This document shows positions 26,678 through 35,211 of a stretch of 64,000 bases of DNA, piece by piece. This stretch comes from an uncultured bacterium (GTDB lineage: Bacteria; Cyanobacteriota; Vampirovibrionia; Gastranaerophilales; Gastranaerophilaceae), in contig CADAKY010000005.1 of assembly GCA_902788575.1 (NCBI GenBank), positions 1 to 64,000 of the forward strand, written 5' to 3'. Positions within the stretch are counted from its first letter, which is position 1; the number at the start of each line of letters is the position of its first letter. The notes beneath the pieces were generated by a model. That model was not told where the DNA came from and ran no database searches. It saw only the letters and a list, made by a program, of their open reading frames with translations. Both the position numbers and the translations under genes were made by a program.

Positions 26678-27417
26678 AAATGTCTTTCTTTTGGGTCTAA
26701 CAATGTTTTTGCAAGTTTATCAGCACCCCAAAAAGGTCGTCTCATAAGTTTTTTTGCAGCTTTTTCTTTATCATAATCTACAAACTGATGTTCAAAAATA
26801 CACTTTCCTTCAACAACGTCAATAATAAGATAGCATGCCTGCGGTTTAGGTGTGAAAGGACGTCCTACGCTTCCTGCATTTACAACAGTCTTTTTTAAAG
26901 AAGTCTGAAAACCGCATGGAATATGCGTATGCCCGCAAAGAACCACATCTGCCAATACATATTCCAACATTTTCTCAACTTTTTCCAAAGGAGTGTCCGG
27001 AAGGATATCCTCATTATTTTTTCTCGGAGAACCATGCACGAGCAAAAATTTCACACCGCCTGCTTCAACTTCCAACTGAGCAGGAAGTTCTTTTAAAAAA
27101 CTTTTTTCATCAGGAGTTAAGATTTCTGCATCATTCTTTAAAGCTTCAGCCATGACCGGAGCTTTTTCTTTTAGCGTTTTATATAAATCTTCATCATAAG
27201 AAGCTATCATTAAATCAGTATTTCCCTGTATCATAGAGAAATTTGAGTCAAATTTTTTCGTCCAGAAAAAACCTACAACAGAAGATGGTTCGGGGCCTGC
27301 CATTGCATAATCTCCAAGCACAAAAACTTTTTCACATTTTTTATCTTCAATATCTTTCATTACAGCATTCAAAGCTTCCATGTTTCCGTGTATGTCTGAG
27401 ATTACAGCAATTTTCAT
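26674..27417 (-). CDS. YfcE/MJ0936-type metallophosphoesterase
   Basis: A 247-residue cytoplasmic phosphodiesterase: MKIAVISDIHGNMEAL at the start, VLGDYAMAGPEPSSVV, IQGNTD, LVHGSPRK and VVLCGHTHIPCG are the dimetal ligands, followed by the NAGSVGRPF motif typical of this group. Substrate unknown. AAAGGAG lies upstream of the ATG; divergent to ispG. Confidence 0.9.
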   Translation of the reverse strand: MKIAVISDIHGNMEALNAVMKDIEDKKCEKVFVLGDYAMAGPEPSSVVGFFWTKKFDSNFSMIQGNTDLMIASYDEDLYKTLKEKAPVMAEALKNDAEILTPDEKSFLKELPAQLEVEAGGVKFLLVHGSPRKNNEDILPDTPLEKVEKMLEYVLADVVLCGHTHIPCGFQTSLKKTVVNAGSVGRPFTPKPQACYLIIDVVEGKCIFEHQFVDYDKEKAAKKLMRRPFWGADKLAKTLLDPKERHF

Positions 27418-27435
27418 TATTAACTCCTTTTGTTA

Positions 27436-27441
27436 TATAAT
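27436..27441 (+). promoter_or_regulatory. -10 element of ispG
   Basis: TATAAT within TTGTTATATAATTATATTATC, ending 9 nt before the ATG at 27451. The same 12-mer TTGTTATATAAT precedes aroC. No Shine-Dalgarno is seen. Confidence 0.55.
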
Positions 27442-27450
27442 TATATTATC

Positions 27451-28515
27451 ATGATTAAAAGAAGATTATCCAGACAAATTTCTATAGGAAATGTAAAAAT
27501 AGGCGGAGATGCGCCTATAAGCGTTCAATCAATGTGTAATACAGATACAAGAGATGTAAATAAAACTCTTGATCAAATTAACGAACTTGCTTCCGCAGGA
27601 TGTGAAATTGCAAGACTGGCAGTTTTGAATAAAGATGCAGCCTCTGCAATAAAAGAAATTGTACAAAAATCTCAAATACCTCTTGTCGCCGACATTCATT
27701 TTGATTATCGTCTGGCGCTTGCTTGCATAGAAAACGGAATTCATGCACTAAGAATAAACCCCGGAAATATAGGAAAAGCGGAACACACAAAAAAAGTTGT
27801 AGAAGCGGCAAAGGCTCATAATATTCCAATAAGAATCGGAATTAATGCCGGTTCTTTAGAAAAAGAATTTCAGGAAAAAGACATACCTTTATATGAAAAA
27901 ATGGTTCTTAGCGCGCTTAGACATGTTGAAATTCTTGAAGATTTGAATTTTTATGACACAAAAATTTCACTAAAATCATCTGATGTACTAACAACAATAG
28001 AAGCTTATAAGCTCATTGCAGATAAGGTTGATTATCCTCTGCACCTTGGTGTTACTGAAGCGGGAACATTAAAAAACGGACTTATAAAATCATCTGTTGG
28101 ATTAGGAACACTTCTTTCACAAGGAATTGGCGATACTATAAGAGTATCTTTGACTGAGAATCCGGTGGAAGAAGTCCATGCCGGTTTTGGAATTTTGAAA
28201 GCATTAAACTTAAGACAAAAAGGGGTGAATTTTGTATCATGCCCGACTTGCGGCAGAACACAAATTGATTTAATAGGTTTAGCTAAACAAGTTGAAGAAA
28301 AATTCAAGAATTTAGATTTACCAATAACAATAGCAGTAATGGGATGCCCCGTTAATGGTCCGGGAGAAGCCAGACACGCAGATTTTGGCATTGCAGGAGC
28401 AATAAATGAAGGATACATTTTCAAAAAAGGAGAAATTATCGCAAGAGTTCCTGAATCGGACTTGATTAATTCATTAGAAAATATTATAATGGAATCGTAT
28501 AGTTCAGTTAAATAA
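27451..28515 (+). CDS. 4-hydroxy-3-methylbut-2-enyl diphosphate synthase IspG
   Basis: About 354 residues from the ATG at 27451 (an upstream in-frame ATG at 27430 would put the promoter inside the gene). RLSRQISIGNVKIGGDAPISVQSMCNTDT starts the TIM barrel; LRINPGNIG and SLKSSD are core motifs. The C-terminal part binds a 4Fe-4S cluster: SCPTCGRTQIDL and MGCPVNGPGEARHADFGIAG. It makes HMBPP in the MEP isoprenoid pathway. Confidence 0.95.
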   Translation: MIKRRLSRQISIGNVKIGGDAPISVQSMCNTDTRDVNKTLDQINELASAGCEIARLAVLNKDAASAIKEIVQKSQIPLVADIHFDYRLALACIENGIHALRINPGNIGKAEHTKKVVEAAKAHNIPIRIGINAGSLEKEFQEKDIPLYEKMVLSALRHVEILEDLNFYDTKISLKSSDVLTTIEAYKLIADKVDYPLHLGVTEAGTLKNGLIKSSVGLGTLLSQGIGDTIRVSLTENPVEEVHAGFGILKALNLRQKGVNFVSCPTCGRTQIDLIGLAKQVEEKFKNLDLPITIAVMGCPVNGPGEARHADFGIAGAINEGYIFKKGEIIARVPESDLINSLENIIMESYSSVK

Positions 28516-28517
28516 GA

Positions 28518-28838
28518 ATGGGTGTTATGAAGAGAAATTTATTAATTTTAGCATTATTTACGGCAGTTTGTACACAGGCAAACGCATCTGTTACGGTAGA
28601 ACAAACCACGGATCCGGAGTTTATTATTAACAGCGGGTACTCTGAAGCATTCGCTGAAGAAGTTAATATTGCGAAACAACGTGCTAACGGAAAACCAAAT
28701 GAACCGTTATACGACAAAAAAAGAAATAAGTTCGTTAACTTCTGTAAAAACTTTTACGGGTATCTGGTTCCATCCTATGATACAGAGGAGAGAATTCACC
28801 ACGATATTCATCAGTCCTCGAGCTGGAGAGATTTATAA
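28518..28838 (+). CDS. Small exported protein of unknown function
   Basis: About 103-106 residues (in-frame ATGs at 28518 and 28527). A signal peptide, KRNLLILALFTAVCTQANASV with a likely cut after NAS, is followed by a charged mature part (KQRANGKPNEPLYDKKRNKFV, FYGYLVPSYDTEERIHHDIHQSSSW). I know no family. It begins 3 nt after ispG and ends at a strong terminator, so it is probably co-transcribed with ispG. Confidence 0.7.
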   Translation: MGVMKRNLLILALFTAVCTQANASVTVEQTTDPEFIINSGYSEAFAEEVNIAKQRANGKPNEPLYDKKRNKFVNFCKNFYGYLVPSYDTEERIHHDIHQSSSWRDL

Positions 28839-28839
28839 A

Positions 28840-28875
28840 AACAAAAATGCACCTGAACAAAGGTGCATTTTTGTT
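28840..28875 (+). terminator. Bidirectional-type terminator after the ispG unit
   Basis: A 15-bp perfect hairpin, AACAAAAATGCACCT at 28840-28854 with its complement at 28861-28875. Its T-run merges into the aroC promoter (TTGTTATATAAT), so the terminator and the next promoter overlap. Confidence 0.85.
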
Positions 28876-28882
28876 ATATAAT
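28854..28882 (+). promoter_or_regulatory. Promoter of aroC, overlapping the terminator
   Basis: TGAACA at 28854-28859 lies 17 nt before TATAAT at 28877-28882, which ends 7 nt before the ATG at 28890. The -35 falls in the loop of the upstream terminator hairpin. Confidence 0.55.
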
Positions 28883-28889
28883 AACTTTT

Positions 28890-30065
28890 ATGAACAAGTT
28901 TAGATTTTTAACATCAGGGGAAAGTCACGGTAAGTGTCTAACTGCAATAATAGAAGGAGTTCCGGCAGGATTCAGAATAAAGAGTTCTGTTATAAATGAA
29001 GATCTTGCAAGACGTCAGATTGGTTACGGACGTGGCGGAAGAATGAAAATTGAAAAAGATACCGTCGAAATCAAATCAGGAGTAAGATTTGGCAAAACAA
29101 CAGGTGCTCCGATTTGTTTAGAAATTAAAAATAAAGATTATGAAAACTGGCAGGAAGTTATGAATGTTGAAAAACAAGACTATCCTACTGAAGAGACTTT
29201 AAGACGAATTGAAGAAAAATCTTTTACAACAGTACGTCCGGGGCATGCCGATTACGCAGGCTCAATAAAATATAATTTTAACGATTTAAGAAATGTATTA
29301 GAGCGTTCAAGCGCAAGAAAGACCGCAATAGAAGTTGCTATAGGTTCTGTTGCAAAACAGATTCTTAAAGAGTTTGGCATAAGCGGTTTTTCGCATGTTA
29401 TTCAAATAGGAAATGTTAAGCTTGATTTTTACCCTAAAACTTATACATTAATAAAAGAAAAAGCGGAACAATCAGACGTTAGATGCGCAGATGAATTAAC
29501 TTCCGACAGAATGCGTAATGCAATAGATGAAGCGGCTGCCGCAGGAGATACTTTGGGCGGAAAGTTTGAAGTAATTTTTGGAAATCTTCCTATTGGATTA
29601 GGTTCATACGTCCACTGGGACAGAGCACTGGATGGAAGATTAGCGCAAGCAGTTATGAGCATTCCTGCCGTAAAGGCTGTTGAAATCGGTGCCGGTACAG
29701 ACGCAGCTTATTTAAAAGGGTCACAAATGCACGATGAAGTATTTATATCTAAAAAAACTGTCTATAGAAATACGAACAATGCTGGCGGACTTGAAGGCGG
29801 AATGACAAACGGAGAAGCTGTTATCGTAAAAGGAACAATGAAAGCAATTCCCACGATGAGAAAAGCTCTTGCAACTATTGATATAAACAACATGACACCT
29901 GCAAGCGCTCACTTTGAGCGTTCAGACACTTGTGCCGTTCCTGCATGCGCTGTTGTTGCTGAAGCCCGAATTGCAATAATTCTTGCAGATGCACTATTAG
30001 AAAAGCTTGGCGGGGATAATTTTGAAGAAATAAAAAAACGTTTTGAAGAATTGGCAAAAAAATGA
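28890..30065 (+). CDS. Chorismate synthase AroC
   Basis: About 391 residues from the ATG at 28890. FLTSGESHGKCLTAIIEGVPAGF, RRQIGYGRGGRMKIEKD, the RPGHADYAGSIKYNFND region, ERSSARKT and GGLEGGMTNGEAVIV are the FMN and EPSP binding blocks. It converts EPSP to chorismate with reduced FMN. Probably leaderless. Overlaps the next gene by 4 nt. Confidence 0.96.
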   Translation: MNKFRFLTSGESHGKCLTAIIEGVPAGFRIKSSVINEDLARRQIGYGRGGRMKIEKDTVEIKSGVRFGKTTGAPICLEIKNKDYENWQEVMNVEKQDYPTEETLRRIEEKSFTTVRPGHADYAGSIKYNFNDLRNVLERSSARKTAIEVAIGSVAKQILKEFGISGFSHVIQIGNVKLDFYPKTYTLIKEKAEQSDVRCADELTSDRMRNAIDEAAAAGDTLGGKFEVIFGNLPIGLGSYVHWDRALDGRLAQAVMSIPAVKAVEIGAGTDAAYLKGSQMHDEVFISKKTVYRNTNNAGGLEGGMTNGEAVIVKGTMKAIPTMRKALATIDINNMTPASAHFERSDTCAVPACAVVAEARIAIILADALLEKLGGDNFEEIKKRFEELAKK

Positions 30066-30796
30066 TTAAAATAACAAGCGTCAATAATGAATTAGTAAAA
30101 AATACGGCAAAGCTTTTGCAAAAAAAATACAGAGATGAAAGCGGCTTGTTTTTGCTTGAAGGCGAAAAGTGTATAGAAGAAGCCATTTCTTCCGGCATCG
30201 AAATAGAACGTATTTTTGTTGAGGAAGGACACGATTTATACAAAAATGCAGAAAATATTGAAACGACAGAAGCCGTTTTATCAAAAATTTCATCAACAGT
30301 AACTCCTCCGAAAGCAATTGCAGTCGGGAAACAAGTAATAAATAACTGGAATAATAATTTTAAAAAAGTCGTTCTTTTAGAAAACATTAAAGATGCCGGA
30401 AATTTGGGAACAATTTTAAGAACATCTGCAGCTTTTGGAGTTGATGCAGTAATTTTATACGGCGATACAGTTGATTTGTATAACCCGAAATGCGTTCGTT
30501 CTTCTGTCGGAAATTTATGGAAAGTTCCCGTATTTACAATGAACAAAGATGAACTAAATTTAAAATTCTGCAATTTTGAGAAGGTTGCAACTTTGCCAAA
30601 ATCAAGTGATTCAGTATGGTTAAGTGAATACAAGCCTAAAACTAAGGTTTTGATTATGTTTGGGGCTGAATCAACAGGTTTGAGTGAAGAATTAAAATCT
30701 TTTGCTAACAAAAATGTAACAATAGAAATGGCAGACAATGTTGAATCTTTGAATTTGAGTATATCAGCCGGAATTTTTCTTTATAAAATAAGATAA
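30062..30796 (+). CDS. SpoU/TrmH-family RNA 2'-O-methyltransferase
   Basis: A 244-residue SPOUT enzyme: an N-terminal substrate-binding part (NNELVKNTAKLLQKKYRDESGLFLLEGEKCIEEAI), then the three SpoU motifs VVLLENIKDAGNLGTILRTSAAFGVD, LIMFGAESTGLSEEL and ESLNLSISAGIFLYKI. It would 2'-O-methylate a ribose in 23S rRNA or tRNA; the exact site is unclear. Confidence 0.92.
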   Translation: MIKITSVNNELVKNTAKLLQKKYRDESGLFLLEGEKCIEEAISSGIEIERIFVEEGHDLYKNAENIETTEAVLSKISSTVTPPKAIAVGKQVINNWNNNFKKVVLLENIKDAGNLGTILRTSAAFGVDAVILYGDTVDLYNPKCVRSSVGNLWKVPVFTMNKDELNLKFCNFEKVATLPKSSDSVWLSEYKPKTKVLIMFGAESTGLSEELKSFANKNVTIEMADNVESLNLSISAGIFLYKIR

Positions 30797-30839
30797 AAAA
30801 TTTTGTTTAAGATATAATCTAACCAGAGGGATAATATAA

Positions 30840-31979
30840 ATGGCACTTAAAAGAAATAAAAATAAAAAAATAAAAGTTGCATTTCCGCACATGGGGACAA
30901 TTTCAATAGCTTGGGCAGCCGGTCTTAGGAAAATGGGTGTAGAACCTTATGTTCCGCCTTATACAAGCAAAAAAACTTTATCCTACGGAACAAAAAATTC
31001 TCCGGAAGCTATATGCCTTCCGTATAAGTTAATATTGGGAAACTTTATTGAAGCAATTGAAGGCGGGGCAGATTATGTAGCTATGATTACATCCCCCGGA
31101 ATTTGCAGACTGGGTGAATACGGAAATAACATTTATACAACGCTTAAAGATTTAGGATACAAAGCAAACTATATAGAGCTTTCCTTGTACGACGGAATCA
31201 AGGGTTTATATAAATTCCTCAAAGAAATTTCAGGGAAAAATGACCCTGTACTGATTTTAAGAGCAATTAACATAACAATAAGAAAAATTTTTGCAATAGA
31301 TGATTTGGATAGAGCGCTCGCATATTATAGAGCAAGAGAAATTCACACAGGCGATGCCGAAAAAAACTACAAAAAAGCCCTGCGTATGATAGATAAAGCA
31401 GATTCTACACACGATTTAGGCAAGGCTTATCATCAGGCACTTAAAGAGATTGAAAAAACCGAAATCGACGAAAATAAAGATGTTCTGCATGTTGATTTGA
31501 CCGGAGAAATTTTTGTTGTTAATGATGAATTCTCTAATCAAAACATTGAACGGGAACTTGGAAGAATGGGCGTTGAAACAAGAAGAAGTCTGACAGTGGG
31601 AAGCTTTTTGAAAGATGCAATCATACCAAAAGCTTTCCAAAACAAAGAAACTCACCTTCAACGAGCAGAGAGAATGGCAAAACCTTATTTAATGCGAGAT
31701 ATTGGAGGTGACGCGTTAGAATGTGTTTCTGACGTTGTATTTGCGGACAAAAAAGGAAAAGACGGAATTATTCATATTTCACCATTCACCTGCATGCCGG
31801 AAATTATGTCTCAAAACATTTTCCCGACAATGCGAGGAGACCATGAGATACCTATACTCCCTCTGATTATGGACGAACAGACCGGAAGAGCCGGTTATAT
31901 AACAAGGCTTGAAGCGTTTGTCGATTTAATGAGAAGAAAAAAACGCGCAAAGATGAATAAAAATAAAACTCGAGTGTAA
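30840..31979 (+). CDS. COG3581-type CoA-enzyme activase-related protein
   Basis: A 379-residue protein of the 2-hydroxyacyl-CoA dehydratase activase-related group. Family features are VAFPHMGTISIAWAAGLRKMGVEPYVPP, the Cys in SPEAICLPYKLILGNFIEAIEGGAD, TSPGICRLGEYG, HISPFTCMPEIM and the end LPLIMDEQTGRAGYITRLEAFVDLMRRKKR. The function of this half is not established; the Cys positions suggest a metal or Fe-S role. It has an AGAGGG Shine-Dalgarno. Two COG3580-type relatives are at 42047 and 53981. Confidence 0.85.
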   Translation: MALKRNKNKKIKVAFPHMGTISIAWAAGLRKMGVEPYVPPYTSKKTLSYGTKNSPEAICLPYKLILGNFIEAIEGGADYVAMITSPGICRLGEYGNNIYTTLKDLGYKANYIELSLYDGIKGLYKFLKEISGKNDPVLILRAINITIRKIFAIDDLDRALAYYRAREIHTGDAEKNYKKALRMIDKADSTHDLGKAYHQALKEIEKTEIDENKDVLHVDLTGEIFVVNDEFSNQNIERELGRMGVETRRSLTVGSFLKDAIIPKAFQNKETHLQRAERMAKPYLMRDIGGDALECVSDVVFADKKGKDGIIHISPFTCMPEIMSQNIFPTMRGDHEIPILPLIMDEQTGRAGYITRLEAFVDLMRRKKRAKMNKNKTRV

Positions 31980-31988
31980 GGAATAAAT

Positions 31989-32318
31989 GTGAAAGTAAGC
32001 GGTGCAGATAAAAAATTAACAGCTGTTCAAAGAAGACTATGGAATCTCCGCGAAGAAATGAAATTAAGCAATATAACAGGAGATCATAATAGTTATGTTA
32101 AGGCACAAAGAGCTTTTATGAATGAATACGTCTCGCACCCGAAGGACGGATTGACACTTCCTCCGACAAACAGCATTTCAGTGCCTTTGTTTTCCAAAAT
32201 CGGATGGAATATGTTCAAAGTTTTTATCGGAGAAATTTTCAGAAAAAGAACTCCTGAGGATATAAAGCTGGCAACAAAAATGAAGGATATAAAAGAAAAC
32301 AGCAAATATTATATTTAA
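31989..32318 (+). CDS. Small unknown protein downstream of the COG3581 gene
   Basis: A 109-residue basic protein starting at GTG (31989) with AAGGA 6 nt upstream; an ATG two bases earlier is in a closed frame. The N-terminal half is helical (KKLTAVQRRLWNLREEMKLSNIT); the C-terminal half has one modest hydrophobic patch (SVPLFSKIGWNMFKVFIGEIF). I recognise no family. It probably forms one transcript with the gene before it. Confidence 0.65.
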   Translation: MKVSGADKKLTAVQRRLWNLREEMKLSNITGDHNSYVKAQRAFMNEYVSHPKDGLTLPPTNSISVPLFSKIGWNMFKVFIGEIFRKRTPEDIKLATKMKDIKENSKYYI

Positions 32319-32371
32319 TCTTGAAATATTTGCTTGATTCTGTACAATTAATATAAAAACAAGCGGGGTAT

Positions 32372-33736
32372 ATGCTTAAATTAAATTTCAAAAACAGCGA
32401 TATTTCAGTTATAGGTGAAGAAAACGGGTTAAATATTGAAAATGAATTTAACAATTATTCTTCGCAGGTTGCCGATATTATAAAAAGTCTTAACCAACGA
32501 AAAGATAAACCCGGAGAGTGGCTCCAGTGGATGAATCTCGGATATAATGAAGAAACTGTCTGGTATGTAAAAGAATTTGCCTCTCTTGTTGATGGAAGAT
32601 TTGATAATATTCTTGTTTTGGGAATCGGAGGTTCCGCATTGGGCGGTTTAGCGGTCACAGAAGCGCTTTTAAAGCCGTATTGGAACTTATTAACAAAAGA
32701 ACAAAGAAAAGGACTTCCGAAAATATTTTTCCTCGATAACATTGACCCTGATTCCATTAACGGAATTTTAGAAGCTTTGGATTTAAAAAAGACTTTGGTA
32801 AACGTAATCACAAAGTCCGGCGATACAGCAGAAACAATGTCACAGTTTATGATAATCAGAGACCTGCTACAAAAAGAGCTGGGTGATGATTACAGAAAAA
32901 ATATTGTTGCAACAACAGATAAAAAAATGGGAATTCTTCGCCAGCTTGCAGATCAGGAAGGGTACAAAATCTTTTATGTACCGGATGATGTGGGTGGAAG
33001 ATTTTCTGTATTTTCTTCAGTAGGGCTTGTTCCGTTTGCATTAGTAGGGCTTGATATTGACCAGATTATGAACGGTATTAAGGACATGGATTTGGAACTG
33101 AAAAATACCGACATACATCAAAATATCGCTGCTCAGGGAGCTTTGATTAACTTTTTAATGGACAGAAATAAAGGCAAAAACATTTCTGTACTGATGCCCT
33201 ATTCTAGCCGGCTCAAATATATTCCGAGCTGGTTTTCACAGTTATGGGCAGAATCACTTGGAAAAGGAAACTTGGGGCTTACTCCTTTAAATGCAGTTGG
33301 TGCAACTGACCAGCATTCACTTCTTCAATTGTTTAACGAAGGTCCTAATAACAAGCTTATAACATTTATACGCATAAAGAATTTTGATACTACTTTAGAA
33401 ATTCCGAAAATATTTGAATACACCGGAATCGGATATTTAGGCGGAAAAACCGTTAATGACTTAATGAACGCAGAAGCTGATTCTACTATAGTATCGCTTA
33501 TTGACTACAAACGTCCGAGTTTGACAATTACTATAGACAAAATTGACGAATATAATATCGCTCAATTGCTTTATATGTTTGAAGTTCAAACTGCTATAAT
33601 CGGAGAATTGTATAACATAAATTCATTTGACCAACCGGCTGTAGAACAGTCTAAAAACTATATTTACGCACTAATGGGACGTGCGGGATTTGACGGTTCA
33701 GTAGAAGTTTTACGCGAAAAACTGGAATTAGTTTAA
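32372..33736 (+). CDS. Glucose-6-phosphate isomerase
   Basis: A 454-residue enzyme with VLGIGGSALGGLAVTEAL (phosphosugar-binding loop, about residue 88), VITKSGDTAETMSQF, PDDVGGRFSVFSSVGLVPFAL (PGI signature 1 area) and TDQHSLLQLFNEGPNNKLITFI (the second signature area). It interconverts glucose-6-P and fructose-6-P. A GCGGGG-type Shine-Dalgarno precedes the ATG. It converges with ldcA with a 9-nt overlap. Confidence 0.95.
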   Translation: MLKLNFKNSDISVIGEENGLNIENEFNNYSSQVADIIKSLNQRKDKPGEWLQWMNLGYNEETVWYVKEFASLVDGRFDNILVLGIGGSALGGLAVTEALLKPYWNLLTKEQRKGLPKIFFLDNIDPDSINGILEALDLKKTLVNVITKSGDTAETMSQFMIIRDLLQKELGDDYRKNIVATTDKKMGILRQLADQEGYKIFYVPDDVGGRFSVFSSVGLVPFALVGLDIDQIMNGIKDMDLELKNTDIHQNIAAQGALINFLMDRNKGKNISVLMPYSSRLKYIPSWFSQLWAESLGKGNLGLTPLNAVGATDQHSLLQLFNEGPNNKLITFIRIKNFDTTLEIPKIFEYTGIGYLGGKTVNDLMNAEADSTIVSLIDYKRPSLTITIDKIDEYNIAQLLYMFEVQTAIIGELYNINSFDQPAVEQSKNYIYALMGRAGFDGSVEVLREKLELV

Positions 33737-34591
33737 GTTTAGCTTTAACCCGTTTAGTGAAGCTTTTATTCCTATTGGAAGCGTGATTTTGTCTTTTGAA
33801 TGTGTAATTTTGAAACCGCCGGCAACAGGAATATTCATTCTTGTTGCAAGTTCATAAAAGTATTCTTCAAGCCATTTTTCATTATCAACATCCAAAAAAT
33901 CACCGAGTACAATTCCTTTGCAGTTTTTTGAGAAGGTTTCTATATTCAATAACTGCTGAAACATTTTGTCTATCTTATAAACAGGCTCGTTCAAATCTTC
34001 AGTGAAGAATATAAAATCTTTTTGCGGTATAAAATCCTGACCGCACAGCGACACCAACGTAGAAAGATTACCACCCCACAGAATGCCCTCAGCTGACCCT
34101 TTTTGATAAATCTTATTACCTTCAAAAATTTGTTGTGAATTAGTCAAAGTGCTGATAAAATTTTTGATAGTAAAATCGGATATTTCATAACATCCAAAGT
34201 CACTTAATGCCATGGGTGAATGGTATGTGATAATGCCCGTCCTTTTGTATATCATCAAAAGCAGGGCTGTTACATCCGAAAAACCGCAAAACGGCTTTGG
34301 ATTATTCTTTATTATTTCATAATCAATTTTATTAATAAGTCTTATTGCACCGTATCCGCCGCGAGCGGTGAGTATAAGCTTGATATCTTTATCAAGAAAA
34401 AATTTCTCAAGCTCTTTAATCTTATCTTCATCCGAGCCTGCAAGGTAGCGGTTTTTATCAAAAACATTTCCGGAAAGCTTAACCTTGTATCCCAATTTTT
34501 CTATATTTGAGACAGCCTTCTCTACTTTTTCTCTTTCACAGTCTCCTGATAAAGCAATTATTCCGATTGTGTCACCTTTTTCTATATTCAT
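33728..34591 (-). CDS. LD-carboxypeptidase (peptidase S66 family)
   Basis: A 287-residue Ser peptidase of the LdcA/MccF family: IGIIALSGDCEREKV at the start, ILTARGGYGAIRLINKIDYE, GFSDVTALLLMIYKRTGIITYHSPM around the nucleophile region, ILWGGNLSTLVSLCGQ, then FFTEDLNEPVYKIDKMFQQL supplying the Glu. It trims the terminal D-Ala of murein tetrapeptides or acts on peptide antibiotics. The classical nucleophile context GYSD is GFSD here. Leaderless promoter. Confidence 0.88.
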   Translation of the reverse strand: MNIEKGDTIGIIALSGDCEREKVEKAVSNIEKLGYKVKLSGNVFDKNRYLAGSDEDKIKELEKFFLDKDIKLILTARGGYGAIRLINKIDYEIIKNNPKPFCGFSDVTALLLMIYKRTGIITYHSPMALSDFGCYEISDFTIKNFISTLTNSQQIFEGNKIYQKGSAEGILWGGNLSTLVSLCGQDFIPQKDFIFFTEDLNEPVYKIDKMFQQLLNIETFSKNCKGIVLGDFLDVDNEKWLEEYFYELATRMNIPVAGGFKITHSKDKITLPIGIKASLNGLKLNLN

Positions 34592-34597
34592 AAAAAC

Positions 34598-34626
34598 ATT
34601 ATAAAAGAATTATTAACTTTTGTAAA
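34598..34626 (-). promoter_or_regulatory. Promoter of the LD-carboxypeptidase gene
   Basis: On the minus strand TTTACA (34626-34621), a 17-nt spacer, and TATAAT (34603-34598), which ends 6 nt before the ATG at 34591. No Shine-Dalgarno. Confidence 0.7.
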
Positions 34627-34703
34627 TTTTTTTGTAAATTATGCAATTTTTATTTTTCAGAATACTTTATATATATGTACGCAGAAAAAATAGGTATATT
34701 TAT

Positions 34704-34994
34704 ATGGGCACACCGGCAGTAAATTCAATAGGACAAGATCCAAGATTAAATCAATGGTTCACCTTAAAGGGTAAATTTAATCAAGCATACCCTGTTGAAA
34801 AAACAGAAGCTCCTAAACAGACTTATTATGGTATAGAACAACCCATAGGTGGAGTAACTGAATCCGCAAGTGTTAATCATAAATCTCCGACTTATGCAAG
34901 CGGTTTAGCTTATGACGGAGTATATAATTCACAGTTAGGCGGTATCGACGGTGCGAAATTCGACTCTAAGAAATGGCTGCAAGGTCTTGGCTAA
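34704..34994 (+). CDS. Small unknown soluble protein
   Basis: About 96 residues from the ATG at 34704. It is polar with short motifs (IGQDPRLNQWFTLKGKFNQAY, KQTYYGIEQPIGG, KFDSKKWLQGLG), no signal peptide and no membrane segment. The frame is open 21 codons further upstream, but that part is an implausible Tyr/Arg/Phe-rich stretch. The gene ends before a clear terminator, which supports transcription. No family recognised. Confidence 0.55.
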   Translation: MGTPAVNSIGQDPRLNQWFTLKGKFNQAYPVEKTEAPKQTYYGIEQPIGGVTESASVNHKSPTYASGLAYDGVYNSQLGGIDGAKFDSKKWLQGLG

Positions 34995-35029
34995 AACAGA
35001 TTTATAACTCGAAATATAAATAGACAGAA

Positions 35030-35056
35030 AACAAGGTTTTTAGCCTTGTTTTTTTT
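35030..35056 (+). terminator. Terminator of the small gene at 34704
   Basis: AACAAGG at 35030-35036 pairs with CCTTGTT at 35044-35050, followed by six further T. Confidence 0.85.
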
Positions 35057-35211
35057 GTGATTAATTATAAAAATAGTATTAAAAAACAATTTTTTTGTAA
35101 AGAAATTTTAAGAATATTGTAAAAAAGTATAATTATTTTTTGTTTTTGGTATTATGGTTGTAAAATACAACCAAGTATTTTTGAGAGTGTTTAATTGTGG
35201 GAGTATAAATT

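Noticed and set aside
29875..30738. 287-residue frame antisense to aroC and the SpoU methyltransferase
   Set aside because: Long only because it shadows well-supported genes; the translation is Ser/Phe/Leu-rich with no motif.
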